Shown here: one piece after another, positions 6,167 to 13,674 of the stretch
How positions within the stretch are numbered: the first letter of the stretch is position 1
Layout: the number at the start of each line of letters is the position of its first letter
DNA from: Micavibrio aeruginosavorus
GTDB lineage: Bacteria; Pseudomonadota; Alphaproteobacteria; Micavibrionales; Micavibrionaceae
NCBI GenBank assembly: GCA_003241285.1
Contig: QFOT01000047.1
Coordinates: 1 to 14,154, forward strand
Reading direction: 5' to 3'
Length of the DNA stretch: 14,154 bases
Notes under the pieces: generated by a model
What the model was told of the DNA's origin: nothing
The model's input: only the letters and a program-made list of their open reading frames with translations
Database searches by the model: none
Translations under genes and position numbers: made by a program

Positions 6167-6516
6167 TCCATCCCTTCAAAGCCTTTAAGAATTCCTGTAA
6201 CGGGCTAAAACTCGCTTTTACCGAGGACCGCTCATGGCGGAATACGTTCTGGCAGTTCTGCGCCGGCAGCGTGATCGCCACCATCATTTATTTTGTCAGC
6301 AATGAAACGATTTTCATGTGGCTGCTGATGGTCGCGAGTTTGTTTCCGATGGTCATTGTGGAAACGGTAAACAGCTCTATCGAGGCGGTAACCGATAAAG
6401 CCAGCCCCGAACGCAGCGCCCTTGCCATGAAAGCCAAGGATATCGGCAGTGCCGCCGTGCTCGTCAGCCGCTTGCTGGCTATTTTATGCTGGATTGTCGC
6501 CTTGAGCGCGCTTTAA
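6163..6516 (+). CDS. dgkA: Diacylglycerol kinase, prokaryotic DgkA type
   Basis: A small inner-membrane lipid kinase of 117 residues, near the 122 of Escherichia coli. It uses ATP to phosphorylate diacylglycerol to phosphatidate; some family members (mainly Gram-positive) act on undecaprenol instead. The family core is intact: IVETVNSSIEAVTD (65-78) with the conserved Glu67, Asn70 and Glu74, and KDIGSAAV (92-99). Three membrane helices are visible (about 31-46, 50-67 and 97-115). The start overlaps the stop of the iron permease gene (ATGA). The last 33 bases overlap, on the opposite strand, the end of a PAP2 phosphatase gene. With a glycan cluster next door, a role in lipid by-product or carrier recycling is plausible, but the substrate is not shown by sequence. 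Confidence 0.95.
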   Translation: MIHPFKAFKNSCNGLKLAFTEDRSWRNTFWQFCAGSVIATIIYFVSNETIFMWLLMVASLFPMVIVETVNSSIEAVTDKASPERSALAMKAKDIGSAAVLVSRLLAILCWIVALSAL

Positions 6517-7167
6517 CAGCCACCGTTCACCCGTCCAGAACGCGCAGGCGAAGACAAGCCCCGCCAGCCATCCGGCCATGACATCGCTTGGCCAGTGAAC
6601 GCCGAGATAGATGCGGCTGATGCCGACGATCAAGGTCAGGAATACGGCTATGCTCAGGAAATAGATTTTCAGTTTACGGCTGGCCTGCGCCTGCGCCAGA
6701 AGCGCGCCGAGGATCAAATAAACGATTGCCGACATCATGGAGTGGGAACTGGGGAAACTGGATGTCAGGGTTTCGGTTGCATGCGGCACCAGATCCGGGC
6801 GCGGGCGGTCAAAACCAAGTTTCAGCGAGTTCGACAAAATCGTTCCTGCGATAACGGCGGCGACCAGATAGGCCGCCCTCCTGGCATGCTTGGTCATGTA
6901 AAGATAAACGGCGGAGCAGAGCGTAAACAGGGAGAGAACGAACATGCTGCCGAGGCTTGAAATGTCACGCATCATTTCTGCAAACCAGACCGGCCCCCAT
7001 GCGACTTCCCTGTTTTCGGCATCGCGCATCATCAGGAGAATAGAAGTATCGATGGAATGCGTGTCGCCTTCCGTCACGTCTTCGGCGATTTCCCAAAATC
7101 CCCATATCATGGCGCAGATCAATGTAAGCGAAAATAAAATAACGGGTTCGATTGACGGTATTTTCAT
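6484..7167 (-). CDS. PAP2-family membrane phosphatase (canonical)
   Basis: A 227-residue integral membrane phosphatase that removes phosphate from lipid phosphates or diphosphates at the periplasmic face. All three catalytic motifs are complete: KLGFDRPRP (116-124), PSSHS (139-143) and SRIYLGVHWPSD (184-195) with the nucleophilic His191 and Asp195. About six membrane helices can be seen. Possible substrates are undecaprenyl diphosphate, phosphatidate or lipid A phosphate; sequence alone does not decide. It begins 15 bases after the stop of the upstream GT2 gene and is the last of a four-gene leftward operon. No strong Shine-Dalgarno precedes ATG 7167. Its 3' end overlaps dgkA by 33 bases in convergent orientation. 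Confidence 0.93.
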   Translation of the reverse strand: MKIPSIEPVILFSLTLICAMIWGFWEIAEDVTEGDTHSIDTSILLMMRDAENREVAWGPVWFAEMMRDISSLGSMFVLSLFTLCSAVYLYMTKHARRAAYLVAAVIAGTILSNSLKLGFDRPRPDLVPHATETLTSSFPSSHSMMSAIVYLILGALLAQAQASRKLKIYFLSIAVFLTLIVGISRIYLGVHWPSDVMAGWLAGLVFACAFWTGERWLLKRAQGDNPA

Positions 7168-7182
7168 CGTTTAAACTTTAAT

Positions 7183-8118
7183 CTATTGGCCGAAAACGAA
7201 ATAGCTTTTTAACAGGCCGCGGTAGAAATATTTTTTCCACCGGCTCCAAAATCTGTGTTTGCCCGCGGGCATGATAGTTGTCAGCGGGAAAATACAGGCC
7301 CAGAAAATCCGCAGCAATATCAGCTCCAGCACAATCGGCATAAACGGATATTTGCGGCTATAGCCGATAGCTGCGCCCTTGACGGCGAAAATACCGTAAC
7401 CCAGCCGCTCGGCGCGTTTGATGATCCACTCTTCGGTCACGGTTGCGGCTTTGACCGTATGCTTGACGATGGCGTCACCGACGAAATAGCTTTTATGCCC
7501 GGCTCTGGACAGGCGCTTCGCCATCTCGCTGTCTTGCCCCATCGGATATAATTTTTTCGGCTGCGGCCCGATAACCTCGTTATATTTATGCCCGGCATCG
7601 AATACGGATTTACGGATCGCCATATTAGGCCCCCAGACGATACCGGGATCGCATGGCCCGGTTTCTTCCTTGTCGTGGATGGCATAGGTGGAGCCGATCG
7701 GTACATGCGCAGCGAGATCGCCGGGCAGTGGCTGCTCCCAGTATCCGGTGATGCGCCCGGCAAAAACATCATACTCTTTTTCGCGCTCGACCGTGGCCAG
7801 CATTTTATCAAGCCAGTCAGGATATAATTCGACATCGTCATCGCTGAAAATAATCGTGTCGGCTTTAAATAGCGGAATGACGCTGTTAAGCGCGGCAGAT
7901 TTCCCGGGCATCGGCGCATCGATAACTTCAAGAGGCAGGCGGCCCTGAAAACTTAAAGCGACTTCGCGCGTATTGTCGCTGCTGTTGTTGTTGACGATCA
8001 ATATGCGCCAGTCATGAATAGGTGTTTGGGAATGCTGCGCCATTTTCTCGAAAGAGGCGAGTGTCTTTTGCAGCCGCGCCGCGCCGTTATAGGTTGCGAT
8101 GACGATATCAGCTTTCAT
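7183..8118 (-). CDS. Glycosyltransferase family 2
   Basis: A 311-residue GT-A fold transferase. The N-terminal domain shows DIVIATYNG (4-12), IVNNNSSDNT (41-50) in the place of the nucleotide-binding VDDGSTD, the metal-binding SDDDVE (92-97), GPNMAIRKSVF (163-173) and the probable catalytic acid region GQDSE (194-198). The C-terminal 60 residues contain a hydrophobic helix (about 260-285) that may hold it at the inner membrane. ATG at 8118 is used: it overlaps the end of the upstream GT4 gene by 11 bases and has AGGA 9 bases upstream. A longer frame reaches 8175, but the added residues have no GT2 similarity. It is third in the leftward operon. The sugar and acceptor are unknown; addition of one sugar to a lipid-linked glycan is the likely role. 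Confidence 0.92.
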   Translation of the reverse strand: MKADIVIATYNGAARLQKTLASFEKMAQHSQTPIHDWRILIVNNNSSDNTREVALSFQGRLPLEVIDAPMPGKSAALNSVIPLFKADTIIFSDDDVELYPDWLDKMLATVEREKEYDVFAGRITGYWEQPLPGDLAAHVPIGSTYAIHDKEETGPCDPGIVWGPNMAIRKSVFDAGHKYNEVIGPQPKKLYPMGQDSEMAKRLSRAGHKSYFVGDAIVKHTVKAATVTEEWIIKRAERLGYGIFAVKGAAIGYSRKYPFMPIVLELILLRIFWACIFPLTTIMPAGKHRFWSRWKKYFYRGLLKSYFVFGQ

Positions 8119-9247
8119 GCGCAATGATCCTGTCGAACATATCTTCAAGCTTGATAACCTGAGCGCGATTGTCAAAATTCTCCTGAACGAAAAACGGCGC
8201 AGCGTCCGACATTTTTTGATACAGGTCCGGATGATCGATCAGGGTGATAATTTTTGCCGCGAATTCTTCCGCGTTGCCTTCTTCTGCCAGAAGGCCGGTT
8301 TTTCCGGCATCCAGTGCTTCGGGCACGCCGCCCGAGGCGAAGGCGACAACGGGAAGCCCGGCGCATTGCGCTTCAAGTACGACAAGCCCGAAAGCTTCCG
8401 TCTGGCCGTTCGGCATATGCATGCTGCTGTGGCAGAAAATATCGCTCTCTCTCATCAGGGTCATCATATTCTCATGGGTTTGCGCACCATGGAATTTATA
8501 TTTTTTTAACGAAGCGGCGGCCTGTGCTTCAAGTTCGGCGCGTAGATAGCCGTCGCCCGCGATATGCAGCTCGATATCGTATCCGGCCTCCTGCACGATG
8601 GCGGCGGCTTCAATAAGTTTTGTATGGCCTTTGAATGGTACAAGCCTCCCGGCGGCAAACAGGCGATAAGGCTCGCCAGTGTTGCGCTGTCTTTTCGGGG
8701 TTTCGAACTGGGGCATAGGAATGCCGAGATATTCGACATGGCATTTTTCTTCCGGGAAGCCGAATTCGATAGCGCGCTGTTTGATATAGTCGGACACGCA
8801 TAAAAATGCCGATGCGCGCTGCGCCAGTTTTTTTCTATTCGCGGCATAGCTTGCCTGCAACGGGCCGTCGGTTTTGATCGAAATTTCATTTTTTAAAACA
8901 TCGAAACCGTGCAGGGTGACGACAAGAGGCTTTTTCTCGCGCATGGCGATACCGCTGGCCAGCCACCCGACAGGGCCGAAATGCGCATGAACGATATCGC
9001 AGTCGCGGATAGATTTTTGCAGAAGGGAATTATATCCGGTCGCTTTAAAAACGGTTTCCTGAATTTTTTCTTTGAGGGAACCTGTTTTGTTCAGGATAAT
9101 TTCAGGCAGTTTTGTTTCTACGGAAGGCGATACTTTCCTGCAGGCGATAAGGGTTGGTCTGTAGCGTGTGAAAGCCTGTGCCTGATGCGCCACGAACACT
9201 TCGCTCAGCGGAAGGCACTGGTTTAGAAACACCGCCGCTTTGCGCAT
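8108..9247 (-). CDS. Glycosyltransferase family 4 (GT-B fold)
   Basis: A 379-residue retaining glycosyltransferase. The N-terminal Rossmann half has LPLSEVFV (12-19) and HAHFGPVGW (87-95), both typical of the WcaL/AmsK-like branch of exopolysaccharide enzymes. The C-terminal donor-binding half has AAGRLVPFKG (198-207), the E-x7-E motif EAFGLVVLE (284-292) and SGGVPEAL (305-312). The start is ATG at 9247, which overlaps the TAA of the upstream GT2 by one base (TAATG) and begins MRKAAVFLNQ, a normal family start. A frame extension to 9316 is not conserved. Translational coupling to both neighbours is likely. It probably adds a hexose to a lipid-linked oligosaccharide on the cytoplasmic side. 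The donor sugar cannot be told. Confidence 0.93.
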   Translation of the reverse strand: MRKAAVFLNQCLPLSEVFVAHQAQAFTRYRPTLIACRKVSPSVETKLPEIILNKTGSLKEKIQETVFKATGYNSLLQKSIRDCDIVHAHFGPVGWLASGIAMREKKPLVVTLHGFDVLKNEISIKTDGPLQASYAANRKKLAQRASAFLCVSDYIKQRAIEFGFPEEKCHVEYLGIPMPQFETPKRQRNTGEPYRLFAAGRLVPFKGHTKLIEAAAIVQEAGYDIELHIAGDGYLRAELEAQAAASLKKYKFHGAQTHENMMTLMRESDIFCHSSMHMPNGQTEAFGLVVLEAQCAGLPVVAFASGGVPEALDAGKTGLLAEEGNAEEFAAKIITLIDHPDLYQKMSDAAPFFVQENFDNRAQVIKLEDMFDRIIAHES

Positions 9248-10200
9248 TAGATCGAACCGGATGACTGATAGGGCGTAATCGTGCTGATGGCGGCGCGGCG
9301 CTGCTTGAATACCCATTCTGCCGCTTCGCCCTTGCCGTGGAAGAGGGCGCGCATCTGGTAATCCTGAATGAATCTGGTCAGGTCCTTATCGCCGAAACGC
9401 TTTTCGCCGGACAAGGCGGCTTTGACGTATCCGTAAATGGAATAAAGTGTGCCGATTACATATGGCTTTTGTTTAAAGCACCGGAAGGCCGAGCTGGCGA
9501 GAAAGAACAGGGGATGCGTGCCGATATGGTACTGGCCTTTGCCATGGCGGATGCGGCCTTTATTGATGTTCTTCTGGCTGGACCCCATCGGGCGCAAATG
9601 AATAAATTGCAATTCCTCCGGCTGATCCCAGCTCATGGCGCGCCATCCGAACCAGCGGGCGCGATGACAATCATATCCGTCCCAGCCGACCTGAACCACG
9701 AAACCGCCGATATCTTCGAAACATTCGCGGCGGTAAAATTTTGTCATGCCAACGGAGGCTTCGTCACCGCATAATTCGCTGCGGCGTTCGCCGGATTTTG
9801 GATCGATGAAATACGCTTTTCCGCTGCATGTGCCCAGCATGGGGTCTTCGTCCATCTTGACCAGAAGGGTTTCGAAATATTTCGGCTGTAATTCGAGATC
9901 GACATCGAATTTACAAATGAAATCATACCCGGCATCGATGTGGTTCAGGCCTTCGTTGAAAGCGAGGATAACACCGGCCCCGACATTGCGGCCCGTTTGC
10001 GGCTCTCTGCGCACAATTTTGATAAAAGGCATGGTTGCCTGATAGCGCTGAATGATCTCGACGCTGTCATCTGTCGATCCATCATCGACGATAATCCACT
10101 GAACCGGCTTGATCGTCTGGTTCTGAACGGAGATCAGGGTTTTCTCAATATATTTCCCCTCATCTTTACAAGGAGATACAAGGACATAGGCTGTTTTCAT
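9247..10200 (-). CDS. Glycosyltransferase family 2
   Basis: A 317-residue GT-A fold transferase and the first gene of the leftward operon. It has IIVDDGSTDDS (36-46) for nucleotide binding, FDVDLE (98-103) at the metal-binding DxD place, GFVVQVGWDGYD (166-177) at the acceptor/catalytic region, and a basic C-terminal third (NKGRIRHGKGQYHIGT) followed by a possible re-entrant or membrane-associated segment. ATG at 10200 starts MKTAYVLVSPCKDEG, matching the family start, but no clear Shine-Dalgarno is present. It ends in a TAATG junction with the GT4 gene. A minus-strand promoter is proposed at 10253-10282. It probably acts in the assembly of a surface polysaccharide; the sugar is unknown. Confidence 0.92.
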   Translation of the reverse strand: MKTAYVLVSPCKDEGKYIEKTLISVQNQTIKPVQWIIVDDGSTDDSVEIIQRYQATMPFIKIVRREPQTGRNVGAGVILAFNEGLNHIDAGYDFICKFDVDLELQPKYFETLLVKMDEDPMLGTCSGKAYFIDPKSGERRSELCGDEASVGMTKFYRRECFEDIGGFVVQVGWDGYDCHRARWFGWRAMSWDQPEELQFIHLRPMGSSQKNINKGRIRHGKGQYHIGTHPLFFLASSAFRCFKQKPYVIGTLYSIYGYVKAALSGEKRFGDKDLTRFIQDYQMRALFHGKGEAAEWVFKQRRAAISTITPYQSSGSI

Positions 10201-10248
10201 AGTTTATATGTATTGTTTAAATCGATCTGATGCAATGCAATATTACGG

Positions 10249-10277
10249 TTGACTTATAGGCTTGCCGCTTTTACAAA
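10249..10277 (+). promoter_or_regulatory. Candidate sigma-70 promoter for the WecG-like/GT2 pair
   Basis: TTGACT (10249-10254, 5 of 6) and TACAAA (10272-10277, 4 of 6) are spaced by exactly 17 bases. The transcript would start near 10284 and leave a leader of about 45 bases. Confidence 0.5.
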
Positions 10278-10282
10278 ATCAA
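10253..10282 (-). promoter_or_regulatory. Candidate sigma-70 promoter for the GT2-GT4-GT2-PAP2 operon
   Basis: On the minus strand TTGATT (10282-10277) and TATAAG (10258-10253, 5 of 6) are spaced by 18 bases. It overlaps the opposite-strand promoter almost completely, so the two cannot be occupied by RNA polymerase at the same time. Confidence 0.45.
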
Positions 10283-10301
10283 CGCATAAATAATTGATTT
10301 T
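10275..10301. promoter_or_regulatory. 8-bp inverted repeat, possible operator
   Basis: AAAATCAA (10275-10282) and TTGATTTT (10294-10301) are perfect reverse complements with an 11-base AT-rich spacer, so arm centres are about two helical turns apart. The left arm covers the ends of both proposed promoters. This is the layout of a dimeric regulator site; no regulator gene is in the window. Confidence 0.45.
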
Positions 10302-10328
10302 ATTGTTAATTATACAAATGAACCCCTG

Positions 10329-11066
10329 ATGATCAAAAGCTCTGCCCATTTAGATAGGATTAAACCTCTCCTTGAAAAGACCGTCCGTGATTCTCGTGCA
10401 TGGGATATGGCGCTGCTCGACGCTGAGAAACAAGGTCCCGTGACCGTGGCTTTTTTGAACCAGCACGGGATCAATACCTCTATCCGCATAAAGCCTTTTT
10501 ACGATTTTCTGTTGAATAGCGATTATCTTCTTCGGGATGGTATAGGGGTTAAGCTTGCACTTAAACTGTTCGGTCTGGGCGAAACCGAAAACCTGAACGG
10601 GACGGATTTGATTACGGCGATTATCAATCGCTATCAGCACCGGAGACTGGCGATTTTTGGTGCATCCGATGAAACGATGATCGCCTGTCGGCAACGGCTT
10701 GAGAGGGAAGGGATTTCCGGCATTGTGGCGATGGAAAACGGCTTCCATGAAGATGACTACTATCTGTCCCTGTGCCGTTCGGTGAAGCCTGATGTCGTGG
10801 TTCTATGTATGGGAATGCCCCGGCAGGAAATACTGGCGGCAAAGCTGAAAGACTTGGCGCTGGCGAAACTTATTATTTGCGGCGGCGGCTGGGCAGATTT
10901 TTATTCCGGCATCAAGATACGGGCGCCGCTCTGGGTACGCAAATTATCGCTGGAATGGATGCATCGCCTGCTGAAAGAACCAAGGCGGCTGGGTAAACGA
11001 TATACGGTTGATATCGTTTATTATTTTTGCGTGATAGTAATGGCAAGATTTTTGAAGGTAAAATAA
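10329..11066 (+). CDS. WecG/TagA/CpsF-family glycosyltransferase (GT26)
   Basis: A 245-residue transferase of the family that adds the second sugar (for example N-acetylmannosaminuronate or N-acetylmannosamine) to an undecaprenyl-diphosphate-linked primer. Family marks in order are FLNQHGINT (42-50), LLRDGIGV (67-74), LNGTDL (89-94), VVLCMGMPRQE (157-167) and RAPLWVRKLSLEWMHRLLKEPRR (198-220), the last being the membrane-binding C-terminal appendage. ATG at 10329 has no clear Shine-Dalgarno. A three-codon frame ATG-AAC-CCC-TGA at 10318-10329 ends in a TGATG overlap with this start. The GT2 gene follows with no gap. It belongs to the same glycan pathway as the divergent operon. The exact sugar is not readable from the sequence. 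Confidence 0.93.
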   Translation: MIKSSAHLDRIKPLLEKTVRDSRAWDMALLDAEKQGPVTVAFLNQHGINTSIRIKPFYDFLLNSDYLLRDGIGVKLALKLFGLGETENLNGTDLITAIINRYQHRRLAIFGASDETMIACRQRLEREGISGIVAMENGFHEDDYYLSLCRSVKPDVVVLCMGMPRQEILAAKLKDLALAKLIICGGGWADFYSGIKIRAPLWVRKLSLEWMHRLLKEPRRLGKRYTVDIVYYFCVIVMARFLKVK

Positions 11067-11966
11067 GTGCGGATCAGCGTTGTTATTCCCAATTATAATT
11101 ATGCGGGCTTTTTGCCGTTTGCTATCGATAGTTTGTTGAACCAGTCAACAATGGTTGATGAAATTATTGTCGTCGATGACGGATCAACAGATGGTTCACG
11201 CGATGTTATCAATTCCTACGGCGATAAAATTATTTCGATTTTTCAGGAAAATGCCGGGCAGGCTGCGGCGATTAGCGCAGGATTTGAACGGGCGACGGGC
11301 GATATCATATGCCTGCTTGATTCTGACGATGTGTTCTTCACCGATAAAATAAGAATCCTGAAAGATTTGTATCAAGGCAATGAAAAAGCCGGATGGATAT
11401 TCCATGATCTGCTGCATATTCAGGCGGATGAGCTTGCAGGCTTCAAATATCCTGTCATCAACAATCTGAATAATATTAAGCGCATCGATGAAAGAAAAGC
11501 GATGACGAATGGAAGCTCCGGCTATGACGCTCCGGCGACATCGGGTTTAAGTTTCAGGAAATCTTTTATAGCGCCTTTATTTCCACTGCCTGCGGCAAAG
11601 TCTATTTATATCAGCGACCACTACATAAAATTCTATGCGCTGGCGAAAGGGCCGGGAATTCATATCGGGCAGGATCTGGGCGGGCAGATTATCCATGGCG
11701 GGAATTTATATACGGGTAAAAATGCCGTTGCCACGCGCGCGCGGATTTTTGTGAATACAGGCTATTATTTATTCCTGAAAATGCCCGGCATAAAGAGATT
11801 TTGTACCAATCTGATTATCGAGGGGCTGGTATCGGCGAAGCAGGCCGAAATTTCAAATCAGGTTGAAATTCTGGCGGGGCAATATCTGAAGTTTTTGTCG
11901 CCGGTGGAGCTTTTGTATCTCAAGCTGAAAATTGCCGTGAAACTTATTCTCCGCAATATACACTAG
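11067..11966 (+). CDS. Glycosyltransferase family 2
   Basis: A 299-residue GT-A fold transferase. It shows VVIPNYNYAGFL (5-16), IIVVDDGSTDGS (33-44), NAGQAAAISAG (62-72) and LLDSDDVF (83-90) with the metal-binding DSDD. The rest is less conserved and ends in a hydrophobic/basic segment (about 277-299) that may bind the membrane. The start is GTG at 11067, directly after the TAA of the WecG-like gene, with GAAGG 8 bases before it inside that gene, so coupled translation is likely. It is the second and last gene of the rightward pair; 24 bases separate its stop from the stop of the convergent PAP2 gene, and I see no hairpin terminator there. Confidence 0.92.
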   Translation: MRISVVIPNYNYAGFLPFAIDSLLNQSTMVDEIIVVDDGSTDGSRDVINSYGDKIISIFQENAGQAAAISAGFERATGDIICLLDSDDVFFTDKIRILKDLYQGNEKAGWIFHDLLHIQADELAGFKYPVINNLNNIKRIDERKAMTNGSSGYDAPATSGLSFRKSFIAPLFPLPAAKSIYISDHYIKFYALAKGPGIHIGQDLGGQIIHGGNLYTGKNAVATRARIFVNTGYYLFLKMPGIKRFCTNLIIEGLVSAKQAEISNQVEILAGQYLKFLSPVELLYLKLKIAVKLILRNIH

Positions 11967-11990
11967 ACAATTGCGATTATCAGCTTGTGT

Positions 11991-12626
11991 TTAGCCCGGA
12001 TAGCCCTCGGGACGGCAGGCATGGATATGATGCCGCAGCCAGTAGGCTTTTTTCTTGACGAAATTTTCGGCAGGCAATCTTGTTCCGTGAACGAGCAGGG
12101 CAACGACGATCATGATGGCGGCGATGACGGCGGCTGTTTTAAAACGCAGTTTGTAATCCGCGATTGCAAGGGGTTTCGCTTTCAGGAACCAGTGCCATAC
12201 GCCAGACAGGACGGCCAATCCCACCAGTCCGCCGAAAATGACTTCGTTCAGGGAGTGGAGTTCGTTGATGACGCGCGAGGCGGCGATAATGAGGGATAAA
12301 GCGACCAGAAAGATCGGGATGATGATGCGAAGGATGCCGGTGAAGTGGCGATAAAAAATAATGGCGAACATGCCATAGACTGAAATGGACAAGGCTGCAT
12401 GGCCGCTCGGGGAGCGAATGTCAAAAATATTGTGGCCGCAGGCGATAAAAGCGAGTTTCAAAAGGGCAATAATGCCGGATACGGCTAAAAGCGTCGTGAC
12501 CAGCGCCTGCGCCGAATTATAATGCTTGCGGTACATCAGGTAGCAGGACGAGCTTAAAACCAGCGCGATAATAACCGCGCTATCGCCGAAATCGGCTATG
12601 AAACTTAAAATATCTTTTGTTGTCAT
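11991..12626 (-). CDS. PAP2-like membrane protein with altered first catalytic motif
   Basis: A 211-residue integral membrane protein of the PAP2 superfamily with five to six helices. Motif 2 is present as PSGHAALS (73-80) and motif 3 as SRVINELHSLNE (117-128), with His124 kept and the partner Asp replaced by Glu128. In motif 1 (K-x6-RP) Lys57 is kept, but the RP pair is replaced by Gly-His (KLAFIACGH), so one phosphate-binding Arg is missing or supplied elsewhere (Arg71 just before PSGH is a candidate). The last about 45 residues (RLPAENFVKKKAYWLRHHIHACRPEGYPG) are basic and Cys/His containing. ATG at 12626 overlaps the galE TGA (ATGA). Either a lipid diphosphate phosphatase with a variant site or a non-catalytic member is possible. 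Confidence 0.85.
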   Translation of the reverse strand: MTTKDILSFIADFGDSAVIIALVLSSSCYLMYRKHYNSAQALVTTLLAVSGIIALLKLAFIACGHNIFDIRSPSGHAALSISVYGMFAIIFYRHFTGILRIIIPIFLVALSLIIAASRVINELHSLNEVIFGGLVGLAVLSGVWHWFLKAKPLAIADYKLRFKTAAVIAAIMIVVALLVHGTRLPAENFVKKKAYWLRHHIHACRPEGYPG

Positions 12627-13606
12627 TGCTGGTTATGCCGCATTTTATGCCAGTTATAGGCTGATAATATAATCGTATCGATATCAGAATATTGGGGTGT
12701 CCAGCCAAGTATTTCTTTCGCCCGGGAATTGTCGGCGATCAGGCGGGCGGGGTCGCCCTCGCGGCGGCTATGCAATTCATATGGTAGCTTGAAGCCCAAT
12801 CTTTCAAAGCTGGCAATGATGTCACGGATTGAAATTCCCTTGCCGTTACCAAGATTGCATACAAAGGGCTCGGGTTTTTCGAGGAGCTTATTGACGGCCA
12901 GGACATGAGCCTCGGCAAGGTCCATGACATGGACGTAATCGCGGATTGCGGTGCCGTCCGGCGTCGGGTAATCCGTGCCGAAAACTTTTAGGGGTTTACC
13001 GCTTCCAAGTGAGGCCATGCAGGCGATGGGGATAAGATGCGTTTCGGGATCGTGCGCTTCGCCGATTTCTTTATCGGGAGAGGCACCGCAGGCGTTGAAA
13101 TACCGCAGCGCCGCCCAAGCGGGCCCGCCCGCCGCGTGGAAATCTTTCAGCATCTGTTCGAAAAACAGTTTCGACCAGCCATAGGGATTTTTAGGCTGCG
13201 TTTTTTGAGTTTCCTGAATAGGAACGGAGTCGGGCTCGCCATAGGCGGCGGCGGTGGACGAAAAAACGAAAGCCTTTATGCCATGGTCTTTCAGGATTTT
13301 GAGGAAGGGGATTTTGCGGGCGAAATTATTCTCGTAGTATTTAAGCGGGTCGGTAATGGATTCCGAAACTTCGATCGATCCCGATAAGTCGATCACGGCG
13401 CAGATATCGTATTTTTTGAGCGTGGCGGCAACGATGTCCCGATCGTCAACCGATCCTTCCACCAGATTTCCCCACTGGACGAATTCCCGGTATCCGGTTG
13501 AAAAATTGTCCAGAACGACGGGGTTGTATCCGCCCGATGCCAATGCCTTGCAGACATGGGAGCCGATATATCCGGCTCCGCCTGCAACAAGGATAGATTT
13601 TGCCAT
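12623..13606 (-). CDS. galE: UDP-glucose 4-epimerase
   Basis: An NAD-dependent short-chain dehydrogenase/reductase that interconverts UDP-glucose and UDP-galactose (some members also the N-acetyl forms) and supplies donors for the neighbouring transferases. Counting from ATG 13621, the NAD loop GGAGYIGSH is at 14-22, DNFSTGY at 38-44, the catalytic SST at 121-123 and NPYGWSK with the Tyr147/Lys151 pair at 145-151. The substrate-binding RYFNACGA and RDYVHVMDLAEAH are also complete. ATG at 13606 (327 residues, MAKSILVAGG) is preferred to ATG at 13621 (332 residues). Homologues usually start just before the first strand, and the proposed promoter would leave no leader for the upper start. No strong Shine-Dalgarno supports either. 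Its TGA overlaps the start of the PAP2-like gene. Confidence 0.93.
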   Translation of the reverse strand: MAKSILVAGGAGYIGSHVCKALASGGYNPVVLDNFSTGYREFVQWGNLVEGSVDDRDIVAATLKKYDICAVIDLSGSIEVSESITDPLKYYENNFARKIPFLKILKDHGIKAFVFSSTAAAYGEPDSVPIQETQKTQPKNPYGWSKLFFEQMLKDFHAAGGPAWAALRYFNACGASPDKEIGEAHDPETHLIPIACMASLGSGKPLKVFGTDYPTPDGTAIRDYVHVMDLAEAHVLAVNKLLEKPEPFVCNLGNGKGISIRDIIASFERLGFKLPYELHSRREGDPARLIADNSRAKEILGWTPQYSDIDTIILSAYNWHKMRHNQQ

Positions 13607-13628
13607 GCCCGTGTCTTTCATCCGCCTA

Positions 13629-13656
13629 CATATAGACGGGGAACGGGAAATTACAA
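13629..13656 (-). promoter_or_regulatory. Candidate promoter for galE
   Basis: On the minus strand TTGTAA (13656-13651) and TATATG (13634-13629) are spaced by 16 bases, 4 of 6 matches each. Transcription would start near 13622, right at the upper galE ATG, which is one reason to prefer the ATG at 13606. It is weak, and readthrough from the hydrolase gene is an alternative. Confidence 0.3.
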
Positions 13657-13674
13657 AGTAAAAGAGAAGGGGAC

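Noticed and set aside
8119..8175. N-terminal extension of the third GT gene of the leftward operon
   Set aside because: The added residues lie inside the upstream GT4 gene and are not GT2-like; the ATG at 8118 begins right before the first beta strand and has AGGA upstream.
9337..9774. 145-residue plus-strand frame
   Set aside because: It is antisense to the first GT2 gene of the leftward operon and shows no independent evidence of coding.
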